A stretch of DNA of 43,155 bases from Bacillus pseudomycoides DSM 12442. GTDB taxonomy: Bacteria > Bacillota > Bacilli > Bacillales > Bacillaceae_G. Positions 7,676-16,179 of the stretch are shown here, one piece after another. Where the stretch lies: assembly GCF_000161455.1 (NCBI RefSeq), contig NZ_CM000745.1:1110808-1153962 (forward strand), in the 5' to 3' direction. Made by a program: the position numbers and the translations under genes. Within the stretch, counting starts at the first letter, position 1, and every line of letters starts with the position of its first letter. Under the pieces are notes generated by a model. The model was given only the letters and a program-made list of their open reading frames with translations. It did not search any database and had not been told where the DNA came from.

Positions 7676-8587
7676 TTGAAACAAGAAAAATCAATTGCAC
7701 TACCATTAGCAGTTTCCATTATAGCTATTTCATTTGCAGCTGTTTTCGTTAAGATGTCCTCAGCACCATTTTCAATTTTAAGCATGTATCGATTATGGAT
7801 TATTGTAATCTTTATGCTTCCGATTGTTTGGAAAAAACGCGAAGAATTTCGCAGAATTCAAACGCGAGATTGGTGTTTTTTAATAGGATCAGGATTCTTT
7901 TTAGCACTGCATTTCCTTTTATGGTTTGCATCTTTAAAGTTTACAACTGTTGCTAGTTCGACTATCATTTTAGCGCTTCAGCCAATCGTATCATTAGTTG
8001 GAGGTTTTTTTCTGTTTAAAGAAAGAACGACGTATTCAGCCATTGCCACAATGGGGATTGCTATCCTTGGTGTAATGTGCATTGGATGGGGAGATTTAGG
8101 GTTAAGCAGAGCAGCGATATTCGGGGATATTTTATCCTTTTTAAGTGTAATTGCAGTTGTTGGTTATTTATTCATTGGGCAAACAACGGTAAAAAAAGTT
8201 TCACACTGGATTTATAGCTTTACCGTGTTTGTATTTGCGGGAATATTTATCGCTATTTATAACGTAATCATGAGTGTGCCGTTTACAGGATATTCTACGT
8301 GGGACTGGTGGATTTTCAGTTTGCTTGCGATTGTACCAACCGCTTCACATATGATTAATAACTGGCTATTAAATTATGTGAATGCCACAACGATTTCAAT
8401 GAGTATTTTAGGAGAGCCTGTTGGAGCATCGGTACTTGCGTTTTTCTTGCTTGGTGAGAAGTTAAATATGATGCAAATTATCGGAAGTATTCTCGTATTG
8501 TTCGGTGTATTTATTTTCTTGTTGCAGCAGCAAAAGCGCGTGCAGAAAGAACCAGCACACAGCGCAGCAGTTACGCAAGAGCTGTAG
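7676..8587 (+). CDS. EamA/DMT-family transporter
   Basis: Ten-helix drug/metabolite transporter family permease, 303 residues. It shows the two-EamA-repeat pattern: helices from LPLAVSIIAISFAAVFVKMSS to ILGVMCIGWGDL, then a second half from GDILSFLSVIAVVGYLF to IIGSILVLFGVFIFLLQQQ. The conserved end-of-repeat helix pairs (ALQPIVSLVGGFFLFKE and ILGEPVGASVLAFFLLGEKL) are clear. The substrate cannot be read from sequence. The start is TTG 7676 behind AGAGAGGGG. A perfect 11-bp hairpin with a GAAA loop follows (8609-8634). Confidence 0.85.
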   Translation: MKQEKSIALPLAVSIIAISFAAVFVKMSSAPFSILSMYRLWIIVIFMLPIVWKKREEFRRIQTRDWCFLIGSGFFLALHFLLWFASLKFTTVASSTIILALQPIVSLVGGFFLFKERTTYSAIATMGIAILGVMCIGWGDLGLSRAAIFGDILSFLSVIAVVGYLFIGQTTVKKVSHWIYSFTVFVFAGIFIAIYNVIMSVPFTGYSTWDWWIFSLLAIVPTASHMINNWLLNYVNATTISMSILGEPVGASVLAFFLLGEKLNMMQIIGSILVLFGVFIFLLQQQKRVQKEPAHSAAVTQEL

Positions 8588-8608
8588 TGTATTTATAGAT
8601 AGTTAGTA

Positions 8609-8634
8609 AGCTGCTAGGAGAAATCCTAGCAGCT
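8609..8634 (+). other. perfect 11-bp hairpin with GAAA tetraloop
   Basis: AGCTGCTAGGA, loop GAAA, TCCTAGCAGCT. It follows the EamA gene by ~20 bases but has no T-tract, so it may be a 3'-end stabiliser rather than an intrinsic terminator. Confidence 0.5.
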
Positions 8635-8637
8635 CCG

Positions 8638-8784
8638 GCACTGTCTTTTGATAGACTTGAAATACTTTATGGTTCTCAATTTGAAACAGCCCTTGTCTCA
8701 CCGAAAGATAAGTGGAAATTTGTTTCTTTGCTAAAAAGCATTCATCCGCAAATTGAAGTAGAAAATCATATAATGAACGATTGA
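8638..8784 (+). pseudogene. C-terminal remnant of an unrecognised gene
   Basis: An open plus-strand frame of 48 codons with protein-like composition (ALSFDRLEILYGSQFETALV ... SIHPQIEVENHIMND) ends at TGA 8782-8784. One base later a terminator with a T-tract begins (8786-8820). A stop followed at once by a terminator is the normal end of a gene, but no plausible start or ribosome site lies upstream: the frame closes at a stop near 8600. It is best read as the surviving 3' end of a deleted gene. The family is not recognised. An overlapping minus-strand frame (8603-8806) has no ribosome site and crosses both hairpins. Confidence 0.4.
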
Positions 8785-8785
8785 T

Positions 8786-8820
8786 AAGAGTGGTCTCAAG
8801 GGCCACTCTTATTTTTATTC
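8786..8820 (+). terminator. intrinsic terminator
   Basis: AAGAGTGG (8786-8793) pairs with CCACTCTT (8803-8810), followed by ATTTTTATT. Confidence 0.75.
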
Positions 8821-8894
8821 CCTCAAGATACAGGGGAAAACGAGGAAGAGAGGCGGGGGATGAAGACTTCCCACTGATTAAAGTTTCACTTTAT
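8814..8894 (+). repeat. bcr1-like element, internally deleted
   Basis: Flanked by TTTAT at 8814-8818 and 8890-8894. It matches the full element at 27607-27762 in CCTCAAGAT, AAACGAGGAAGA-AGG-GGGGG and the right end ACTGATTAAAGTTTCACTTTAT, but lacks the left end and ~70 internal bases. The rest of the gap to 9072 shows nothing recognisable. Confidence 0.7.
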
Positions 8895-9072
8895 ATTTTG
8901 ATATTAAAACTTAATATTTACTGGCTATATGGGATGTGAAGTTGATACTTATATTAATTGTATGAAAAGTCGAATAACTAAAACGGAATTTTCATAAATA
9001 GTAAAAGGAATCATATTTGTCTTTTATGTGAAATTTATGTAATTTGTTCTCAGAAGGGAGAGCGGAAAGAAA

Positions 9073-10191
9073 ATGGAATTAATTAGATGGGCTGTTGAAC
9101 TAGGAGCTTCAGTACATGGTAATACACCCAATGAACTATTACCTGCATTAGAATATTATTATGATCGAGATCATTTGAAAGCCTTTTTGCTTGCAGGTAT
9201 TCTTCTTGAAATGGAGTTGTCACCGAGTCAAAGAGAGGCTGTTGAGCTGAAAAAATGTATATCAGCGTACTATGCGGGATTGTATAAGGTTGGGAAAAAA
9301 TATGCCGATAAACTTCTGGCTGAGCATCCTGAAGTAGTTCTTTACCAAAATAATGTGGAAGCATTTGAAGCGTATTTCAACAGTTATTATGACTATTGTC
9401 TTTACATATGGCCATATACATATGGAAGTTTTATAGATGTTGCTAGAGCTTTAAAGTGGAAGTTAGAACAGCAGGGGAAAACGGCAATTATATCAGAAAC
9501 ATTATTAACAAACGCGAATAATACAATAGTTTTTGGTGCACATTCATATGTCCATACTCCTGTTAAGATTCCAGAAGATGTGATTATTTATAATTTAGAG
9601 CAGCTATATGATGGGTGTCCGTATGATAATATTATTTATCGTAATATATTAAAAAACAGGATAGTGTGGGATTACAGTCCTCAAAATATTGCTTGGTTGA
9701 AAAAGAAAGAATTAGGAAAAGAAGTGAAACGTGTCAAAATGAAGTATGCTCCTACTTTAAAAATTAAAACAGATACTTTTATAAAGCCTATCTCTGAAGA
9801 TATTGATGTATTGTTTATCGGTGCTATGAATGGACGCCGTCAAGCAGTTTTTGATCAGTTAAAAAAGCTTGCACCAGATTTAAATATTATTTTTAAAAGC
9901 AATGTATGGGGAATTCTTAGAAATGAACTTATAGTAAGATCCAAAATTATTTTAAACATACACTACTACTTAACTGGTATTCTTGAAACACCGAGAGTTT
10001 CTCACGCTGTCGCGAATCATAAATTTATTATTTCTGAATCTAGTAGCCCTGAAGATGAAGTAGAGTGGCCGGGAATTGTTTTTGTCCCCCATGAAAAGAT
10101 TGCGGAGACAGTTCTAGAGTATCTCCAAAAGCCAGAGGAACGTAAAATGTTAGCAGAGAAGGCACATGATTATTTTAAATCACAAGACTAA
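9073..10191 (+). CDS. CgeB-like glycosyltransferase (family 4/1 fold)
   Basis: A 372-residue protein resembling bacterial CgeB/GT-B glycosyltransferases. The N-terminal ~115 residues are helical and probably a TPR-like adaptor. The middle (YIWPYTYGSFIDVARALKWKLEQQGKTAIISE) and the C-terminal half carry the GT-B layout: VLFIGAMNGRRQAVFDQLKK, then a donor-binding segment ILETPRVSHAVANHKFIISES and a closing HEKIAETVLEYLQKPEERKMLAEKAHDYF helix pair, as in glycosyl transferase group 1. Donor and acceptor are unknown. In spore formers such enzymes often glycosylate spore-surface proteins; an exosporium role here is inference from the coat genes 6 kb upstream. AGAAGGGAGA precedes ATG 9073. Confidence 0.65.
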   Translation: MELIRWAVELGASVHGNTPNELLPALEYYYDRDHLKAFLLAGILLEMELSPSQREAVELKKCISAYYAGLYKVGKKYADKLLAEHPEVVLYQNNVEAFEAYFNSYYDYCLYIWPYTYGSFIDVARALKWKLEQQGKTAIISETLLTNANNTIVFGAHSYVHTPVKIPEDVIIYNLEQLYDGCPYDNIIYRNILKNRIVWDYSPQNIAWLKKKELGKEVKRVKMKYAPTLKIKTDTFIKPISEDIDVLFIGAMNGRRQAVFDQLKKLAPDLNIIFKSNVWGILRNELIVRSKIILNIHYYLTGILETPRVSHAVANHKFIISESSSPEDEVEWPGIVFVPHEKIAETVLEYLQKPEERKMLAEKAHDYFKSQD

Positions 10192-10195
10192 ATAA

Positions 10196-10238
10196 AATTG
10201 AACGCCCCCACTTTAATAAAGTGGGGGCGAGTTCAATT
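10196..10238. terminator. bidirectional terminator between convergent genes
   Basis: A long hairpin: AATTGAACGCCCCCACTTT pairs with AAGTGGGGGCGAGTTCAATT across AATA. It serves the glycosyltransferase from the left and the Ig-like gene from the right. Confidence 0.85.
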
Positions 10239-10619
10239 CGGATTTGTCATATAAGGCTGAACATGAACAACACATAAATCTCGAAATTTCCCTTCAGCAG
10301 TTGTTACAATTATGACAGCTCGTCCAGGGTTTCTTCCAGTTATGATTGCTTTGTCATCATCTGCATGGACTGTTATGACGTCAGGATTCATATTTGTCCA
10401 TATAAGCCCTTGATTTGTTGCTTGAACTGGGAGAACGAAAGCTGATAATTCTGCGCTTTGTTCTACTTTTATTTTTAATTTGTTTTTTTGTATATGCACA
10501 CCAATTACAGATACAACAGAAGGAGCGAGTGAAATTTGAGGTTTTGACTGTATGTTTGGACAAGAAGAATTTGTAATAAGTGATAGCTTTTTTGAATTTT
10601 GGTGTTGTAGTGATGCCAT
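10233..10619 (-). CDS. Ig-like (BIG2/BID_2) domain protein
   Basis: A 128-residue protein without a signal peptide. Residues ~45-125 form one bacterial Ig-like fold: KIKVEQSAELSAFVLPVQATNQGLIWTN, then NPDVITVHADDDKAIITGRNPGRAVIIVTT, the typical V-x-V...G-x-a-x-I-x-V-x-t pattern of BIG2 domains. The N-terminal ~40 residues are Ser/Asn/Gln-rich. An AAAGGAG site lies 11 bases before ATG 10619. The lack of a secretion signal suggests incorporation from the mother cell into the spore surface, but that is only inferred. No catalytic motif is seen. Confidence 0.65.
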   Translation of the reverse strand: MASLQHQNSKKLSLITNSSCPNIQSKPQISLAPSVVSVIGVHIQKNKLKIKVEQSAELSAFVLPVQATNQGLIWTNMNPDVITVHADDDKAIITGRNPGRAVIIVTTAEGKFRDLCVVHVQPYMTNPN

Positions 10620-10743
10620 TATTCTAAAGTCTCCTTTCTGTATAAGTGTTGATACTCATACTATAACGAAGTAGTGTTATGGTAGATTTAACGAAATATA
10701 AAGAAATTGTTAATTTCAAGGAGAGAATTGTCGAACAATGAAT

Positions 10744-10791
10744 AAAAAAAGGAACCTCCGCTTTTATGATGAAAGCGGAGGTTCCTTTTTT
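10744..10791. terminator. bidirectional terminator, putP side
   Basis: AAAAAAGGAACCTCCGCTTT and its complement AAAGCGGAGGTTCCTTTTTT flank a short loop; T-runs on both strands. It lies 9 bases past the putP stop. Confidence 0.85.
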
Positions 10792-10799
10792 AAAAAATA

Positions 10800-12266
10800 T
10801 TATGCAGTTTTCTCAAATTCCTCGAACTGCTTTTCGACTTCTTTTGAAGGCTTTGTTAGTAAACTAACGATAACAATTGCTAGTAAGCTTGCTGTGAAAC
10901 CTGGAATCATTTCATATAGGAAATCTTTTAAAAACTTAAATTGTGTCCACGTGATAACAGTTGCAGCACCAGCGATCATTCCAGCTAACGCGCCCCATTT
11001 TGTCATACGTTTCCAGTATAAGCTTAGTAAAACGACAGGACCAAATGAAGAACCAAATCCAGCCCAAGCATAGCCAACAAGCGCTAGGATTGTGTCGTTT
11101 TGTTTAAATGCTAATCCACAACCAATAAGTGCGATAACAAGAACGGCCATACGACCAACAAATACAAGCTCACGATCAGATGCAGAACGTTTAAAGAATG
11201 TTCGATATATATCTTCCGTTACTGCACTTGATGTAACAAGAAGCTGAGAAGAGATTGTACTCATAATAGCCGCTAAAATAGCTGCTAATAAAAATCCAGT
11301 AATTAATGGATGGAATAAAATGTTACCTAGTTCAACGAAAATTGTTTCTGGGTCAGAGAGCTTTAATCCCGCTTTTGAATAGTAAGCGATACCGATAAGA
11401 CCAGTAAACATAGCTCCTACTACAGAGAAAATCATCCAGCTCATACCGATTCGGCGTGCGCTTTTGATTTCTTTGACAGAAGAGATGGCCATAAAGCGCA
11501 CGATAATATGAGGTTGTCCAGCATAACCAAGACCCCAGGCGAATAATGAAATAATACCTAATACGGATGTTCCTTTAAAAATATCTAATAGCGCTGGGTC
11601 AATAGATTTAATTGTATCAAATGCTGGTCCAATGCCGTTTACATTCATAATTGTTACGACCGGAACAAGGATAAGAGCAACTACCATGATGATTCCTTGA
11701 ACGAAGTCTGTCCAACTTACAGCTAAGAAGCCACCAAATAATGTGTAAGCTACAACAACGCTTCCAACAATAAGTAGTCCAACATGATAATTTAAGCCAA
11801 ATGAATTTTCGAATAATACAGCACCTGAGACGAATCCTGAAGCTACATAAAATGTGAAAAAGATCATAATAACAAGTCCAGAAACAAGACGTAGCATATG
11901 AGATGCATCATGGAAACGATGCTCTAAAAATTCTGGAATAGTAATAGAATTGTTTGCAATTTCTGAGTAGGTACGTAAGCGAGGAGCGACATAGATCCAG
12001 TTTGCGTATGCGCCAAGTGTTAGGCCAATCGCAATCCAGCTACTACTTAATCCAACGCTAAACATTGCACCGGGTAATCCCATTAACAGCCAGCCGCTCA
12101 TATCAGCTGCTCCCGCACTTAATGCTGTTACTGCGGGGCCTAGTGTACGCCCGCCAAGCATATAATCTGTTAAGTTGGATGTTTGTTTATAGGCAAAATA
12201 GCCAATGACTAGCATCCCGAGCATGTAGATAGAGATAGAAATTAAAATTAACATCTGCGTACTCAT
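10800..12266 (-). CDS. putP: sodium/proline symporter PutP
   Basis: Sodium:solute symporter family (SSF) proline importer, 488 residues, the usual PutP length. It has about 13 hydrophobic segments. Family features seen: TDYMLGGRTLGPAVTALSAGAADMSGW near the N-terminus (helix 2, with the Na+/proline-site Ser/Asp region), WIYVAPRLR, AVSWTDFVQGIIM, WGLGYAGQPHIIVRFMAI and the C-terminal GAATVITWTQFK. I take ATG 12266 (MSTQML) because GGAAGGGG lies upstream; the longer frame to 12326 has no site. The upstream region has CodY-box-like palindromes, consistent with nutrient control of proline uptake. Confidence 0.9.
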   Translation of the reverse strand: MSTQMLILISISIYMLGMLVIGYFAYKQTSNLTDYMLGGRTLGPAVTALSAGAADMSGWLLMGLPGAMFSVGLSSSWIAIGLTLGAYANWIYVAPRLRTYSEIANNSITIPEFLEHRFHDASHMLRLVSGLVIMIFFTFYVASGFVSGAVLFENSFGLNYHVGLLIVGSVVVAYTLFGGFLAVSWTDFVQGIIMVVALILVPVVTIMNVNGIGPAFDTIKSIDPALLDIFKGTSVLGIISLFAWGLGYAGQPHIIVRFMAISSVKEIKSARRIGMSWMIFSVVGAMFTGLIGIAYYSKAGLKLSDPETIFVELGNILFHPLITGFLLAAILAAIMSTISSQLLVTSSAVTEDIYRTFFKRSASDRELVFVGRMAVLVIALIGCGLAFKQNDTILALVGYAWAGFGSSFGPVVLLSLYWKRMTKWGALAGMIAGAATVITWTQFKFLKDFLYEMIPGFTASLLAIVIVSLLTKPSKEVEKQFEEFEKTA

Positions 12267-12328
12267 GTAGTTCCCCTTCCTTTTGTAATGTCTTTTGATG
12301 AACTTTGCATAATTATAATCTATCATGA

Positions 12329-12424
12329 TTATTTCAGAAAATCCATATACAAATACGAATTTTCTGAAATGTAAGCGTTTTTTGACATTGGTTCATTTTT
12401 CGAATATATAATTTTCTGACAAAA
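12329..12424. promoter_or_regulatory. cluster of CodY-box-like sites upstream of putP
   Basis: Compared with the 15-base CodY consensus AATTTTCWGAAAATT: 12358-12372 (AATTTTCTGAAATGT) matches 13 of 15; 12410-12424 (AATTTTCTGACAAAA) matches 12 of 15; 12329-12343, read on the minus strand (GATTTTCTGAAATAA), matches 11 of 15. All lie 60-160 bases upstream of the putP start. A cre-like half (TGTAAGCG) follows the middle site. Confidence 0.55.
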
Positions 12425-12525
12425 AACCTTAATTTTAATAGGGTATTTATTATATTTACATAGAAATAGGTTGTTTTGTCAATATAATATTGAGCTGAGA
12501 AATAAATAAAAATTTTTAAAAAGTA

Positions 12526-12555
12526 TTGACTTATGAAAAAGGAACGGCATATAAT
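12526..12555 (+). promoter_or_regulatory. sigma-A promoter of the trp operon
   Basis: TTGACT (12526-12531), an 18-base spacer, TATAAT (12550-12555). Transcription should start near 12562, immediately before T-box leader 1. Confidence 0.8.
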
Positions 12556-12567
12556 GATTTCAACTTA

Positions 12568-12833
12568 AAAAATGCAAGCGTTGATGAAGAAGAGTACGTA
12601 TTATGAACATGTCAGAGAGCTGATGGTTGGTGCGAATCAGTATGGAATTAATATGGAATGGCCTTCGGAGCTTCCAAACCGAACCGAAAGAAGTAGGCTT
12701 TGGCGACATGATCTCATCGATACAAGAGACACGTATTCATTTTGGATACGGCAAAGTGCGTTACATTTGTAACGAATTAAGGTGGCACCACGGGAGTACC
12801 CGTCCTTTCTATAGGATGAGTACTCCCTTTTTG
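12568..12833 (+). ncRNA. T-box leader 1 (tRNA-Trp), trp operon
   Basis: tRNA-sensing T-box riboswitch. A GAAGAGTAC start segment is at ~12586, an AGAGAGCTG stem I element at ~12614, and the specifier TGG at 12659-12661 lies within GAATGGCC. The T-box sequence AAGGTGGCACCACGG is at 12779-12793. The competing terminator is GGGAGTAC (12792-12799) with GTACTCCC (12820-12827) and a T-run. Uncharged tRNA-Trp should stabilise the antiterminator and let transcription continue into leader 2. Confidence 0.88.
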
Positions 12834-12858
12834 TGTATAAAAATAAATGAACTGAATA

Positions 12859-13133
12859 AACTAAATCGTTTAAGTAAGAAGAGTACGTATATTGGAGACG
12901 TTCCAGAGAGCCGGGGATAGGTGGGAGCCCGGTGCGGTGCCATATGCGGAATGGGCTTACGAGAGGTATGCTGAACAGATTCTAAATAAGTAGGCAACCC
13001 GGGTTCCGCCGTTACAAGGATAAGGTATATATTTGTACCTGAATAAAGAGGGATGCTTCTGCATCCAATAAGAGGTGGTACCACGGTAAATTTATCGTCC
13101 TCTGCATATTCCGATATGCAGAGGACTTTTTTT
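12859..13133 (+). ncRNA. T-box leader 2 (tRNA-Trp), trp operon
   Basis: Second T-box in tandem. It repeats the AAGAAGAGTACGTAT start and CCAGAGAGCCG elements; the specifier TGG at 12952-12954 lies in the same GAATGG context as leader 1. The T-box AGAGGTGGTACCACGG is at 13071-13086. The terminator is GTCCTCTGCATAT (13097-13109) with ATATGCAGAGGAC (13114-13126) and seven Ts. Reading through both attenuators in series should sharpen the response to tryptophan starvation. Confidence 0.9.
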
Positions 13134-13157
13134 ATTTTCAATAGTGAGGTGACAGAC

Positions 13158-14573
13158 ATGATAACGAAAGAACAATTTAATATGCAAAAGAGACAAGGAA
13201 AATCATTTTTGGTAATTGATGAAGAAGAAGGAGATAGTGTAACGCCAATTGCTTTATATCGCCAGATGAAAGGTGAGAAAAAATTTTTACTCGAAAGCTC
13301 GCAGCTTCATCAAGATAAGGGACGTTATTCTTATTTAGGATGTGATCCATACGGAGAAATCAAAAGTAGTGGCGCGGCGGTAGAGATTACGATAAATGGT
13401 AGAACGAAGCAGATAGAAGAAAATGTATTACAAGCATTGGAAAAAGCCCTTGCGCCATCAGAGGTAGAAAGCCCATTTCCATTTTGCGGAGGAGCAGTTG
13501 GATATATTGGTTATGATGTCATTCGGCAATATGAAGACATTGGGGAAGAACTGTTTGATCCGGTCGATATTCCGGAAGTTCATGTATTACTGTACCGAGA
13601 GTTTATTGTATACGACCATTTACGTCAGAAACTATCGTTTGTATATGTATGCAGGGGAGAAGATACGGACTCTTTTGAAGAAGTTCACGAGAGATTGCAG
13701 GCATATAAACAAGATGTCTTACATGGAGAAGAACAAGTGAAAGAAATACAGCCTTCTCTATCCTTTACTTCTTCTATAACAGAAGAAAAGTTTTGCGAAA
13801 TGGTGGAGAAGGCAAAAGAATACATTCGAGCTGGTGATATTTTTCAAGTTGTATTATCTCAGCGATTGCAAAGTGAATTTATAGGCGATTCATTTGCATT
13901 ATATCGAAAACTTCGGATTGCAAATCCATCACCGTATATGTTTTATATTGATTTCCAAGATTATGTTGTACTTGGTTCCTCACCAGAAAGTTTACTTTCT
14001 GTACGAAATGAAAAAGTGATGACAAATCCAATCGCAGGAACAAGGCCACGCGGAAAAACAAAGCAGGAAGATGAAGAGATAGCAAAAGAGCTCTTAGCAA
14101 ATGAGAAAGAGCGTGCAGAACATATGATGCTTGTAGATTTAGGAAGAAATGATATCGGGCGGGTGAGCGAAGTCGGTTCTGTTGGGCTCGATAAGTATAT
14201 GAAAGTAGAAAAGTACTCACATGTCATGCATATTGTATCTGAAGTTTCCGGAACATTGCGAAAACAAATGGATTGTTTTGATGCACTAGCCTACTGTTTG
14301 CCGGCTGGCACTGTATCCGGGGCACCGAAAATTAGGGCGATGAAAATTATAAACGGATTAGAAACGGAAAAAAGAAATGTATACGCCGGAGCAGTAGGAT
14401 ATATAGCTTTTTCTGGAAACCTTGATATGGCGCTTGCGATTCGCACAATGGTTGTAAAAGACCAGACAGCATATGTGCAGGCGGGAGCAGGTATTGTCTA
14501 TGATTCAGATCCAATTGCTGAATATGAAGAGACATTAAATAAAGCGAAGGCGCTTTTGGAGGTAATGAAATGA
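13158..14573 (+). CDS. trpE: anthranilate synthase component I
   Basis: Converts chorismate plus ammonia (from TrpG) to anthranilate, the first committed step to tryptophan. The product is 471 residues from ATG 13158, with GAGGTG upstream and 25 bases after the leader 2 terminator; the frame is open further upstream but that is leader RNA. Chorismate-binding blocks are clear: GAGGAVGYIGYDVIRQYE-type N-domain, AGDIFQVVLSQR, PSPYMFYIDF, SSPESLLS, NPIAGTRPRGK, LVDLGRNDIGRVS and PAGTVSGAPKIRAM. An N-terminal feedback-site LLESS is present. Its stop overlaps trpG by four bases (ATGA). Confidence 0.95.
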   Translation: MITKEQFNMQKRQGKSFLVIDEEEGDSVTPIALYRQMKGEKKFLLESSQLHQDKGRYSYLGCDPYGEIKSSGAAVEITINGRTKQIEENVLQALEKALAPSEVESPFPFCGGAVGYIGYDVIRQYEDIGEELFDPVDIPEVHVLLYREFIVYDHLRQKLSFVYVCRGEDTDSFEEVHERLQAYKQDVLHGEEQVKEIQPSLSFTSSITEEKFCEMVEKAKEYIRAGDIFQVVLSQRLQSEFIGDSFALYRKLRIANPSPYMFYIDFQDYVVLGSSPESLLSVRNEKVMTNPIAGTRPRGKTKQEDEEIAKELLANEKERAEHMMLVDLGRNDIGRVSEVGSVGLDKYMKVEKYSHVMHIVSEVSGTLRKQMDCFDALAYCLPAGTVSGAPKIRAMKIINGLETEKRNVYAGAVGYIAFSGNLDMALAIRTMVVKDQTAYVQAGAGIVYDSDPIAEYEETLNKAKALLEVMK

Positions 14574-15157
14574 TTGTACTCATCGATAACTATGATTCAT
14601 TCACTTATAACTTGTATCAATTGTTAGGGGCATATGAGGAAGAGATTGTTGTACTGCGAAATGATAAAGTGACGATTCAAGAACTCGAAGAAATGAAGCC
14701 AAAAGCAATTATTCTTTCACCAGGACCAGGAAAACCAGAGGATGCAGGGATTTGCACCCAGGTGATTCAACATTTTTACAAACAAATTCCGATCCTTGGC
14801 ATTTGCCTTGGACACCAAGCGATTGTTTCAGCATTTGGCGGGGAAATTGTAAGAGCAGAGCATATAAAACATGGGAAAACATCACGTGTAAAGCATAATG
14901 GCACATCGATATTTTCATATGTCACGCAACCGTTAACTGCGATGCGCTACCATTCACTCGTAGCGGCGAAGCATACGATTCCAAAATGTTTTGATGTATT
15001 AGCAACAGCGATGGATGATGGGGAAATCATGGCAGTTCGCCATAACTATTATCCACTCTTCGGATTGCAGTTTCATCCAGAGTCAATTGCGACTGAAGAG
15101 GGCGGAAAATTAATCCGTGCATTTTTATCCAGTGTGAAAGAGGAGGAGCGAGTATGA
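14570..15157 (+). CDS. trpG: anthranilate synthase component II (glutamine amidotransferase)
   Basis: Class I glutamine amidotransferase, 195 residues, delivering ammonia to TrpE. Catalytic Cys is in ILGICLGHQAI (about residue 79), His and Glu in LQFHPESIAT near the C-terminus. The oxyanion segment LSPGPGKPEDAG is present. In B. subtilis the equivalent subunit is shared with folate synthesis and lies outside the trp operon; here it is in the operon between trpE and trpD and overlaps both by four bases, so it is probably dedicated to tryptophan. Confidence 0.94.
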   Translation: MIVLIDNYDSFTYNLYQLLGAYEEEIVVLRNDKVTIQELEEMKPKAIILSPGPGKPEDAGICTQVIQHFYKQIPILGICLGHQAIVSAFGGEIVRAEHIKHGKTSRVKHNGTSIFSYVTQPLTAMRYHSLVAAKHTIPKCFDVLATAMDDGEIMAVRHNYYPLFGLQFHPESIATEEGGKLIRAFLSSVKEEERV

Positions 15158-16179
15158 ATAGTTATCTTCGGAAATTAGTAGATGGACAGAACTTAACGGA
15201 ACAGGAAATGTATGAAGCAGGCCTTGTGCTCTTAAGTGAAGATATATTAGAAAGTGAAATTGCAGCTTTTTTAGCATTGTTAAAGGCAAAGGGTGAAACT
15301 TCTGATGAAATATATGGCCTCGTTCGTGCTCTTCGGGAAAAGGCATTACCATTTGCAAGTCATATAAAAGGAGCAATGGATAATTGCGGGACGGGCGGAG
15401 ACGGTGCACAAACATTCAACATTAGTACAACATCTGCTTTCGTACTTGCCGGGGCTGGTGTGAAGGTGGCGAAACATGGGAATCGCGCGGTTTCTAGTAA
15501 AACAGGGAGTGCGGATTTATTAGAAGAACTTGGTGTCAATATTGCATGTACGCCAAGAGAAATTGACTACTTATTAGAAAAGGTTGGTATCGCATTTCTG
15601 TTTGCACCAGCTATGCATCCAGCACTTAAACGCATTATGAAAATAAGAAAAGAGCTAAATGTACCGACCATTTTTAATCTAATTGGTCCTCTTACAAATC
15701 CGATTGATTTAGAAACGCAGTTTGTTGGCATATACAAACGAGATATGCTAATGCCTGTAGCAGAGGTATTGCAAAAGCTTGGTAGAAAACAAGCGCTTGT
15801 TGTAAATGGGAGCGGATTTTTAGATGAAGCATCTCTGCAAGGGGAAAATCATGTAGTGATTTTAAAGGATAACAAAATTATAGAAGAGAGTATTATTCCA
15901 GAAGAATATGGATTTTCTCGTGTGAGCAATGAAGAAATCCGAGGTGGAAATGCAAAAGAAAATGCGAATATTACACTGCAAGTACTAGAGGGGGAAAAGA
16001 GTGTATACCGTGATACGGTTCTACTCAATGCAGGTCTTGCACTTTTTGCAAATGGAAAAGCAGGGACAATTGAAGAAGGCATTCATATTGCAGCTCAAAG
16101 TATTGATTCTGGAAAAGCGTTATCGAAATTGAATCTATTAATTAGTGCAAGTAATAAAAGATTAGAGAGGGTGAATTAA
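15154..16179 (+). CDS. trpD: anthranilate phosphoribosyltransferase
   Basis: Transfers phosphoribose from PRPP to anthranilate. The product has 341 residues, the family length. The PRPP-binding motif GTGGDGAQTFNISTTSAF is near residue 78, followed by KHGNRAVSSKTGSADLLEELG, and the anthranilate region FAPAMHPALKRIMKIRKEL. GTFNLIGPLTNP-type block (TIFNLIGPLTNP) is intact. It overlaps trpG by four bases and abuts trpC with no gap. Confidence 0.95.
   Translation: MNSYLRKLVDGQNLTEQEMYEAGLVLLSEDILESEIAAFLALLKAKGETSDEIYGLVRALREKALPFASHIKGAMDNCGTGGDGAQTFNISTTSAFVLAGAGVKVAKHGNRAVSSKTGSADLLEELGVNIACTPREIDYLLEKVGIAFLFAPAMHPALKRIMKIRKELNVPTIFNLIGPLTNPIDLETQFVGIYKRDMLMPVAEVLQKLGRKQALVVNGSGFLDEASLQGENHVVILKDNKIIEESIIPEEYGFSRVSNEEIRGGNAKENANITLQVLEGEKSVYRDTVLLNAGLALFANGKAGTIEEGIHIAAQSIDSGKALSKLNLLISASNKRLERVN

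Noticed and set aside
7473..7706. Minus-strand frame over the upstream region of the EamA gene
   Set aside because: It lies within repeat copy A and the start of the EamA gene; no ribosome site and no family likeness.
8603..8806. Minus-strand 67-codon frame
   Set aside because: It spans both hairpins, has no ribosome site, and the plus strand shows a better gene-end signature.
12572..12920. Overlapping open frames in the trp leader
   Set aside because: They lie inside T-box leader 1 and run across its terminator; the RNA structure explains the sequence.
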